In this document: in pieces, positions 57,454-64,000 of the stretch
Numbering within the stretch: the stretch's first letter is position 1
Layout: each line of letters starts with the position of its first letter
Origin: Akkermansia muciniphila
GTDB taxonomy: Bacteria; Verrucomicrobiota; Verrucomicrobiia; Verrucomicrobiales; Akkermansiaceae
Assembly (NCBI GenBank): GCA_945874895.1
Contig: CAMCIC010000008.1
Coordinates: 1-64,000 of the forward strand
Direction: 5' to 3'
DNA length: 64,000 bases
Translations under genes and position numbers: made by a program
Notes under the pieces: generated by a model
What the model was told of the DNA's origin: nothing
Databases searched by the model: none
What the model saw: the letters and a program-made list of their open reading frames with translations, nothing else

Positions 57454-58530
57454 ATGAAAGCCGATGAAAAGAGTTTTTTGTTAGAACTGCTGCACACCCC
57501 CAGCCCTACCGGTTTTGAAATGCCGGGACAGCGGATCTGGGCCAAGTATGCGCGGCAATTTGCCGATGATGTGACCTGTGACAGCTATGGCTCCACATGG
57601 GCCACACTCAAAGGCCAGACCGAACGCACGGTGATGCTGGAGGCTCATGCCGATGAGATCGGATACATGATCAAGCACATCGATGCAAATGGCTTTCTGC
57701 GCATCGATCGAGTAGGCGGGAGTGATGCTGCCACAGGACGTGGCCGACGATTGCGCATCTTAGGCAATAAGGGCGAGGTCACAGGCATCATTGGCAACAC
57801 GGCCATTCACTTGCGCCGAGACGAACTGAGCGGAGAAAAAGCTCCCGCTGTGCACGACCTGTGGGTCGATGTGGGAGCCTCCAATGCGGAAGAAGTAGCC
57901 GCCATGGGACTGCGCGTAGGGCATGTAGCGGTGTATTACGATGGACCTTTTGAGCTCTCGCACAAACGCCTTGTCGGCCGTGCTCTGGACAACCGGATCG
58001 GCGGCTACATCATCGCGCAGGTGATGAAAAAAATCGCAGCCCAGAAAAAACGTCCGGATTTCACGTTGATATGCCTGAATGCCGTGCAAGAGGAAATCGG
58101 AGGCAATGGTGCCATGATGGCCACGCACCGATTGATGCCTGACGTTTGCGCCTGTCTGGACGTCACGCACGCTACCGACACACCCGGCATCGATCCCAAT
58201 AAATTCGGCAGCGTCAAACTCGGCGGCGGGCCCACCGTCAGCCACGGCACGGCGAACCATCCCTTGGTGGTCGAGCGTTTGATGAAAGTGGCCAAAACAA
58301 ATCAGATCGAGATCCAGCACGAGGCCAGCTCGCGCTTCACCGGAACGGACACCGATAAGATTTTTCACACGCGCGATGGTGTTCCTAGCGCACTTGTGTC
58401 TCTGCCGCTTCGATGCATGCACTCGGTAGTGGAAACCGCGCATCTCGATGACATCGCCGCCACCATCGAACTTCTCTCCGGATTCGTGCTTTCTCTCAAA
58501 TCCAAGGACGTCTTTCACCAAAGCCTCTGA
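57454..58530 (+). CDS. M42 family metallopeptidase (glutamyl aminopeptidase/TET-like)
   Basis: About 358 aa from ATG 57454 (MKADEKSFLLELLHTPSPTGFE). Two-metal site residues are LEAHADEIGYM (His/Asp), GRALDNRIGG (bridging Asp), NAVQEEIGGNGA (catalytic and ligand Glu), CLDVTHATD (Asp) and the final CMHSVVE (His). Members are cytosolic, often dodecameric aminopeptidases acting on short peptides. Its TGA shares one base with the ATG of the next gene, so translation is coupled. Confidence 0.9.
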   Translation: MKADEKSFLLELLHTPSPTGFEMPGQRIWAKYARQFADDVTCDSYGSTWATLKGQTERTVMLEAHADEIGYMIKHIDANGFLRIDRVGGSDAATGRGRRLRILGNKGEVTGIIGNTAIHLRRDELSGEKAPAVHDLWVDVGASNAEEVAAMGLRVGHVAVYYDGPFELSHKRLVGRALDNRIGGYIIAQVMKKIAAQKKRPDFTLICLNAVQEEIGGNGAMMATHRLMPDVCACLDVTHATDTPGIDPNKFGSVKLGGGPTVSHGTANHPLVVERLMKVAKTNQIEIQHEASSRFTGTDTDKIFHTRDGVPSALVSLPLRCMHSVVETAHLDDIAATIELLSGFVLSLKSKDVFHQSL

Positions 58531-60470
58531 TGCGCGCAATCGTCTGTCAGTTGCTCGTGGCAGCCATCGCTGCGATCTGCCCAGCGGCGGAGACACCCGC
58601 TAAGGCGGCTGTAGCTTTTGCGGAAGGCTTGCGTGATGGTGAGATCGACGAAAAACTACAGAAAATGTGCGCACTCAATCCTGAGACAGGCGAGCGCAAA
58701 AAAAACCAGATCATGGGTGCATGGAAGTCCACAGCAGGCAAAATGTTGTCCGCGCCCTTTGAAATCTCCGAGCAAAAAATCCAAGGATCAAATGCCGCGG
58801 TGATTCTCACCCAGCGAGATCGGGATGAAGCGAGTTCTGCTCACGTCCTTTCGCTCGCAGTCGTCCAACGCGGCAATGAATGGTTGGCAGCGCCCGTGCT
58901 TTCATCATTTCAGAACAGTGTCGTGAGTTACGATCCGACGATTCTGCGCGAACGGCAGGAACTGGAATACTGGATGCTCGGTCGCGAAATCCTTTTGCGT
59001 GAAGATTTGCAGCGCCAATCCGCACAAAGACTACTCGAAGCCATGCAGAAAAAAATTCCTGCTGAGCAGCTCAAGAGCATCGATGCGGTAGAATTGCTGC
59101 GTGGTTTGATCACCGCGATCCGCGATCGTGATCAAGCCGGAGTCTTGGCGCGGCTGGGCGGCTACTCCAGTGAATCGGTGCCAAAGTGGGAAACGATGGT
59201 GCGACATCTTTCTTCCATTTTTGCCAATGGCGGCACGCAGAATTGGCCGTGGAGTCTTCTCGCCCACCCCCAATCCCTGCAGGCACTGGGTTCCCCGCTG
59301 GACCTAGGTGACGAAAAAACCGTCGACATGCTCGCACTCCAACCCGACTCACCCAAAGAGGAGCCGGATTTTCTCACATTTTCCATACAACTTGATACAG
59401 AAGGCCGTGCCCGCGTGATCATGCCCGAGATCTTCTGGCGAAACGAAGTTTCCGAAGAAGAAATGGGCCAGGTCATGGATTACGATGACGAGGAACAACT
59501 CGCGCTCTATGAAAACATTGTGCAACAGGCTCGCCAGGGGCTGCAAGGCATCGATCTAAGCCGCTCTGAGACACTCGCTGGACAGATTGAAAATTGTCTG
59601 CAAAACAACAACTTCGCAACCTTCTGGGGCGCGGGCGCGGCACCCGCGAAAAAGTCGCTTCTGGCGGAAATGCCGCAGATGGTCGCCCTCTGGCAGAAAC
59701 TGCAAGGTCCTGCGGTCGGTTCCAGCCTTTTTGGGCGCGTAGGTCTTTTGGAGGAAAAGAATCACGCGCTGCTGGTGCTGCAATCCTATGTTCCACGCAA
59801 TACCGAAGCCATTCAGTTGCAAAAGCTGTGGCTGGAGCAGCGGGATGGACAGTGGAGACTGCTAGCCAACGAACCGGAACAACCTGCAAATTCATGCATC
59901 ACTTGGTATGAGGAACTGAAAAAAACCTGGTCCAACAAGCTCGCCGACTCGCTCGTCATGGATGCTGCACGCATCGGAGGACTGGCACAGGCACAACCCG
60001 ATCCGGTCAAAGTGCGTGAGGTCTTCCAATCCTGGTTGAAGGCCGTGCAGGAACGCAGCCTTAAAAAAGTAATTCCCTTCTGCGCCGCCTTTCAGGACGA
60101 CCGCTCCATCCAAGCCATGATGCGGGCCCTGGCTGGTGAACTCATGTATGGATCGGGCCGCTACGAACTGCTAGACGTGGCGGTTCATGGCCGCTGGGCT
60201 ACGGTCAGCGCGAAGTATCTTTCGGACCAACCAAAATCCTCCGCGCAATTTCCTCTCTACGTTTTTGTTGCCACGGATCAAGGTCCACGCATGTTGGCGC
60301 AAGTCGAGTTGAAACTTGGAATCAGTGGCAATCGCAGCAAAAACTACCTCAACAACCTAGCGTTCACGGAATTGCAAAAATACCTGCCCGATGGGGCAGT
60401 GAATGAACTCAAAACACTCTACGACAAACATTGTGCTCTGGTGGATCAGCAATCCAAAACCAAACGCTGA
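58530..60470 (+). CDS. Exported protein of unknown function (646 aa)
   Basis: I do not recognise a family. A short signal peptide (MRAIVCQLLVAAIAAICPAAE) is followed by an alpha/beta, Gln/Leu/Glu-rich protein without membrane segments. Three similar stretches hint at internal repeats: KAAVAFAEGLRDGEIDEKL (~24), LRGLITAIRDRDQAGVLARL (~190) and VREVFQSWLKAVQERSLKKV (~490). Each begins a region on how often something is applied, then LSLAVVQRGNEWLAAPV, LVLQSYVPRNTEA or YVFVATDQGPRMLAQ, recalling NTF2/DUF4878-like repeats. It is coupled to the M42 gene and precedes the DUF58 gene. Confidence 0.65.
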   Translation: MRAIVCQLLVAAIAAICPAAETPAKAAVAFAEGLRDGEIDEKLQKMCALNPETGERKKNQIMGAWKSTAGKMLSAPFEISEQKIQGSNAAVILTQRDRDEASSAHVLSLAVVQRGNEWLAAPVLSSFQNSVVSYDPTILRERQELEYWMLGREILLREDLQRQSAQRLLEAMQKKIPAEQLKSIDAVELLRGLITAIRDRDQAGVLARLGGYSSESVPKWETMVRHLSSIFANGGTQNWPWSLLAHPQSLQALGSPLDLGDEKTVDMLALQPDSPKEEPDFLTFSIQLDTEGRARVIMPEIFWRNEVSEEEMGQVMDYDDEEQLALYENIVQQARQGLQGIDLSRSETLAGQIENCLQNNNFATFWGAGAAPAKKSLLAEMPQMVALWQKLQGPAVGSSLFGRVGLLEEKNHALLVLQSYVPRNTEAIQLQKLWLEQRDGQWRLLANEPEQPANSCITWYEELKKTWSNKLADSLVMDAARIGGLAQAQPDPVKVREVFQSWLKAVQERSLKKVIPFCAAFQDDRSIQAMMRALAGELMYGSGRYELLDVAVHGRWATVSAKYLSDQPKSSAQFPLYVFVATDQGPRMLAQVELKLGISGNRSKNYLNNLAFTELQKYLPDGAVNELKTLYDKHCALVDQQSKTKR

Positions 60471-60508
60471 GAATCGAGAGGTCGCCGCGCAACTCAACCC
60501 GGTTTGCC

Positions 60509-61834
60509 ATGCAGAGCATCTTCTTTCATTTTTATCGATGGACCACGGCCGCTAAATTCTGGCTGTTCCGCCGCATATTACCCGCAGGCTGGGGGGTGTT
60601 GATTTCTGGGGTGATATCCGCGACCATGCTTATGGGCAGTCCGCTGATGCCCCTCTATCAAATGTTTGCGCTCTTGTTCGGCCTGTCTTCCATTGCTTTG
60701 ATTTGGACATGGGCGCGGCGAGCAAGTTTGTCGGCACAGCGTGAATTGCCATCGCACGCCGCAGTCGGTCAAGAGTTGCGCTACACGGTGACCGTATTCC
60801 ATCAGGGCGGCACTCTAACGCACGCGAGTCTCTTGGAAACAGCGCCCGATCCGAGGCCAACGTTGCCGGTATTCCTCGCAAGTCGCGAACCTGGAGAGGA
60901 TCTGCGAAACGGATTCGACCGTTTTTTTGCCTTCAACCGTTGGCAGTGGCTCATCGAAAAAGGTACACGATTCTGTGGCGGGCGCAGCAACACACCGTTG
61001 TTTTGTGAAACGGCATGTCAGTGCCGCACTACCCTCTCCATCACACCACAAAAACGCGGATGCATTGTCATGCAAGACATGCGAGTGCTCTTGCCTGATC
61101 CCTTTTCTTTTTTTCAGCGCGCGCGGCGGGTCAAGACATCGACGGATCATCTCATCGTCCTGCCGCGACGATATCGTCTCCCGCCCTTTCGCCTACCTGG
61201 TTCTTCTCATTACCATGCGGGTGATGACGCAGCATCTCGGGAAAAAGGCAACAGTGGCGAATTCACGTCCCTGCGCGAATACCGCACAGGCGATCCGCCA
61301 CGCATGATCCACTGGAAATCGTGGGCCAAGCAAGGAAAGCCCATCGTCAAAGAGGTAGAAGACGTCGTTTTCCCTCGCTACGCGCTCGTGCTGGATACTT
61401 TCGCCATCGGTCACGAACAGGAATTCGAGGAAGCCGTGTCCGTCGCCGCATCATTTGTCGCAGAGATCGATACCGAAGAGGTGATGCTGGATCTGATGTT
61501 TCTCGGTGACAACGAACAAGTCATCACCGCAGGTCGCGACCTAGCGGGTTCCATGAAGCTTTTGGAAGCACTCTCTGGCGTGAATGCTGCTGCAACAGAA
61601 AATTTTGAGGGACTGAGCCGCCTGATCGCAAGACACAGTGGCGATCTAAGCGCCTGCATCTGTGTGTTTACGGGATGGTCGGATGCACGTGCCGCATTTC
61701 TCCGTTCGCTCGACACCTTAGGACTGAATAGCATTTCCCTAGCGATCGAAACACCGAAATCTTCACTCCCCGGGCGAGTGCATGCCCTCCGCCCCAACCG
61801 CGTGCAAGAAGACCTAATGAGATGGCGGGCTTGA
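60509..61834 (+). CDS. DUF58 domain membrane protein
   Basis: About 441 aa from ATG 60509 (MQSIFFHFYRWTTAAKFW). An earlier frame overlaps the upstream gene. Two N-terminal membrane helices (~30-75) are followed by an exported or cytosolic beta region and the DUF58 hallmark LREYRTGDPPRMIHWKSWAKQGKPIVKEVE (given as its key parts LREYRTGD and IHWKSWA, ~285-310). After this is a VWA-like domain with VLDTFAIG. DUF58 proteins usually occur with MoxR ATPases and transglutaminases. None is adjacent here. The gene follows the 646-aa gene by 38 bp. Confidence 0.85.
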   Translation: MQSIFFHFYRWTTAAKFWLFRRILPAGWGVLISGVISATMLMGSPLMPLYQMFALLFGLSSIALIWTWARRASLSAQRELPSHAAVGQELRYTVTVFHQGGTLTHASLLETAPDPRPTLPVFLASREPGEDLRNGFDRFFAFNRWQWLIEKGTRFCGGRSNTPLFCETACQCRTTLSITPQKRGCIVMQDMRVLLPDPFSFFQRARRVKTSTDHLIVLPRRYRLPPFRLPGSSHYHAGDDAASREKGNSGEFTSLREYRTGDPPRMIHWKSWAKQGKPIVKEVEDVVFPRYALVLDTFAIGHEQEFEEAVSVAASFVAEIDTEEVMLDLMFLGDNEQVITAGRDLAGSMKLLEALSGVNAAATENFEGLSRLIARHSGDLSACICVFTGWSDARAAFLRSLDTLGLNSISLAIETPKSSLPGRVHALRPNRVQEDLMRWRA

Positions 61835-61908
61835 GGTCAATGGGCTAAGCTCATCGCGCCTTGCAATGAGTGATCGATCGAATGCCTTGTTTGAGCAATC
61901 AATCACCA

Positions 61909-63039
61909 TCAGCGCTCATCAATCGGCGGCACTGCACTCAATTCCTGTGGTCCCGTGTAAAGTGTCAGCGGACGATAGAGACGGTTATCACGCAACTGCT
62001 CGAGCACCTGTGCCGTCCATCCTGACATGCGGGCGATGGCGAAAATCGGCGTGAACAAATCGGTGGGGATGTTGAGAGAATGATAGACCGTCGCGGAATA
62101 GAAATCCACATTGGCATTGAGCCCCTTGCGATCACGCATGATCTCGGCAATACGCTCGGACATTTGAATCCACTTCGGCTCACCCAGCTCTTGGGTCAAT
62201 TCGATCGCCAAACGACGCAGGTGCGGAGCGCGGGGATCAAGCACTTTGTAGACGCGATGGCCAATGCCCATGATCTTTTCCTTGCGCTCCAGTTTTCCTT
62301 CTACGAAGGCATCGACGTTTTCCAAGCTGCCGATTTTTTCCAACATATGGATCACGCCCTCATTGGCACCACCATGCAGCGGTCCCTTGAGCGTGCCGAT
62401 GGCGGAGGTCATGGCCGAGTAAAAATCCGATAGAGTCGCCACCGTTACCCGCGCCGAGAAGGTAGAGGCATTCATACCATGGTCCGCATGCAGTGTATAA
62501 GCAACATCGAGGATTTTCGTGGCACGTTCGGTAGGTGCTTCGCCGTTGATCAGATAGAGGAAATGAGCAGCTTCCGAGAGGTCCGTGCGGATCGGTGGAA
62601 GTTCGAGACCTTGGCGGAAACGATGGAATGCGGCCACGATGATGGGAGTTTTTGCCACAAGTGAGATTGCGATCGAGGCATTCGCGACCGCATCGGGTTC
62701 GCCGATTTTCGCACGCTTATCAAAGATGCCAAGAATGGAAACACCAGTGCGCACCACATCCATGGGATTGCTATCCTTAGGCAGGGCTTTGAGGAAATCG
62801 ATCAATTCCTGAGGCAATGATCGCTGACTGCGCAACTCCTGCTCCATGGAAGCAAGCTCCGCGCGGTTCGGCAAACGACCGTGGTGGAGAAGATAGGTGA
62901 CTTCTTCAAACGTGCAATGCGCCACCAGTTCATCAATGCTGTAGCCCAGATAACTCAAACGACCCTCCGCTCCCTCTACATTCGATAGCGCGGATTCATT
63001 AGCGATTACTCCCTCTAGGCCTTTTGCGTATGTTGTCAT
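61909..63039 (-). CDS. gltA: Citrate synthase
   Basis: 376 aa, the short Gram-positive/archaeal-like citrate synthase form. It condenses acetyl-CoA and oxaloacetate. Catalytic landmarks are LHADHGMNASTFSARV (His), PLHGGANEGV, GIGHRVYKVLDPRA (second His) and the C-terminal NVDFYSATVYHSL with the Asp-equivalent. A 2-methylcitrate synthase cannot be excluded from sequence alone, but no prp genes are nearby. It is divergent from tsaB. Confidence 0.93.
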   Translation of the reverse strand: MTTYAKGLEGVIANESALSNVEGAEGRLSYLGYSIDELVAHCTFEEVTYLLHHGRLPNRAELASMEQELRSQRSLPQELIDFLKALPKDSNPMDVVRTGVSILGIFDKRAKIGEPDAVANASIAISLVAKTPIIVAAFHRFRQGLELPPIRTDLSEAAHFLYLINGEAPTERATKILDVAYTLHADHGMNASTFSARVTVATLSDFYSAMTSAIGTLKGPLHGGANEGVIHMLEKIGSLENVDAFVEGKLERKEKIMGIGHRVYKVLDPRAPHLRRLAIELTQELGEPKWIQMSERIAEIMRDRKGLNANVDFYSATVYHSLNIPTDLFTPIFAIARMSGWTAQVLEQLRDNRLYRPLTLYTGPQELSAVPPIDER

Positions 63040-63161
63040 GGTATGAATTTGAACGCAGTCAAGAAAGCCTGTGGGGCGCTTCTGCGCAAGGGAGAAACGA
63101 CAAAAATGGCAAAAAAGCGATCAGTTGCCATTTTTCCGCGTTTCTGCAACATTGCTCTTGC

Positions 63162-63818
63162 ATGCAAGCCACGGTTACCGTCGTTTTGGAAACATCCACC
63201 CCACAGGGCAGTGTAGGGTTGTGGAACGGGACATGGCAGGAAATCGCTTTTTTCAGCGAACGCAGCCATAACTGCGCAGTGTTCGCCCCCTTGCAACAAC
63301 TGCTGGATGCACTGAAAGGTTCCCGAATCGAGCGTATCCTCGTCGGCACTGGACCCGGCAGCTATAGCGGCACTCGTGTCGGCATTGCCGTGGCACAGGG
63401 GCTAGCCATCGCCCACTCGGCCGAACTGATTGGGCTGCCCTCGGTTCTTGCCACACCGATCGCACATGCATCACCACGCTGTCGTGCCATCGGCGATGCG
63501 CGGCGCGGCGACTGGTGGTGGTATGATATCCACCAAAGTTCGTGTGCTGCATCACCAGCAATGGGAAACAAAGAGGAGCTCAACCAGATCCTTGGCGATA
63601 CGGTTCCTGCCTTTTCACTGGATCCGATTCCTGCTGACGCTCTCATTCAAACAATCGCACAGGAAACACCCACGGCAGGACTCCTTTGGCAAGCCTGGCA
63701 ATCATTGACCACTGAGCAACAAGCCTACTGGTCGGCTCAAATCGTGCAGCCCGTGTATCTCAAGCCACCGCATATCACCCAAGCCAAAGCGGGGCATCCC
63801 CTACAGCGCGGGCGCTGA
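63162..63818 (+). CDS. tsaB: tRNA threonylcarbamoyladenosine biosynthesis protein TsaB
   Basis: About 218 aa from ATG 63162 (MQATVTVVLETSTPQGSVGL). The open frame to 63024 upstream has no family likeness and overlaps the gltA start. TsaB is an ASKHA-fold partner of TsaD in making t6A37 on ANN-decoding tRNAs. Landmarks are LETSTPQGSVGL, VGTGPGSYSGTRVGIAVAQGLA (as GTGPGSYSGTR), and DARRGDWWWYD. It is shorter than the usual ~230 aa at the C-terminus but complete in core motifs. No gene is seen in 63819-64000. Confidence 0.88.
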   Translation: MQATVTVVLETSTPQGSVGLWNGTWQEIAFFSERSHNCAVFAPLQQLLDALKGSRIERILVGTGPGSYSGTRVGIAVAQGLAIAHSAELIGLPSVLATPIAHASPRCRAIGDARRGDWWWYDIHQSSCAASPAMGNKEELNQILGDTVPAFSLDPIPADALIQTIAQETPTAGLLWQAWQSLTTEQQAYWSAQIVQPVYLKPPHITQAKAGHPLQRGR

Positions 63819-64000
63819 CCTAGGCACCATTTCCATTCATACAGAAATCATATCCATCGTAAATTACGACTTATTATGGAAAATGCTCTAAGATATGCTG
63901 CTAGGCAGAAAAATCAGGGCCTTGAGACATGCTTGGTTGCGGACATCCATCCGCGGACTCAGCCACGGGGTGTTTGTATCAGACTATAGCTCCACCCGCG

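Overview
The window looks like a chromosomal segment of a member of the Verrucomicrobiota. The main reasons are: (1) a perfect TGTTC-N4-GAACA palindrome upstream of recA, which is the LexA motif described for this phylum; (2) very large secreted proteins with autotransporter-associated beta-strand repeats, Calx-beta, PA14 and putative-Ig repeats; (3) several SGNH hydrolases and a Tat-exported phosphoesterase; (4) Gram-negative envelope genes (lpxI, an OmpA-domain protein, a DUF374-type acyltransferase). Shine-Dalgarno sequences are mostly weak. No plasmid, prophage or CRISPR hallmarks were seen.

Left end (1-5,900), accessory. A truncated transposase sits on the minus strand, followed by tRNA-Ser(GGA). 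The tRNA 3' end is duplicated as a perfect 21-bp direct repeat (386-406 and 903-923) around a 0.5-kb unit encoding a broken GIY-YIG nuclease. A second, more decayed copy of the unit lies at 5,500-5,860. Between the copies is an AT-rich cargo: a coiled-coil membrane protein, an AbiGi-like protein, and a lipoprotein with a formylglycine-generating-enzyme (FGE)-like C-terminal domain. The last ~130 bp of the lipoprotein gene are GC-rich and carry the NNC codon pattern expected of a diversity-generating-retroelement (DGR) variable region. No reverse transcriptase or template repeat was seen in the window.

5,900-20,600, mostly housekeeping. A YbjN-like gene and a PH-like membrane gene; a Tat phosphoesterase; a ~290-bp palindromic repeat block; the tyrS-glutaredoxin-SGNH operon; an OmpA-domain protein with a Ser/Thr kinase carrying lectin-like ectodomains; a CPBP protease-thiL pair; an acyltransferase-folD pair; and an FAD-dependent oxidoreductase.

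20,600-42,300. A 1,530-aa beta-repeat surface protein, glnS, trpD, recA (with LexA box and terminator), katG, and a 3,159-aa secreted metzincin-like protein translationally coupled to a helical-repeat protein.

42,300-64,000. An AI-2E family exporter, an MsbA-like ABC exporter, two tandem coiled-coil paralogues, a 59-aa lipoprotein, yicC, tadA, icd, a 560-bp gap with two consensus DnaA boxes, an SGNH gene, lpxI, a PolX-type polymerase, an acetylesterase-like SGNH protein, an M42 peptidase-unknown-DUF58 run, citrate synthase and tsaB. Central metabolism (icd, gltA) and tRNA modification (tadA, tsaB) sit here. The strongest candidates for something new are the tRNA-targeted GIY-YIG unit and the orphan DGR-like variable lipoprotein.
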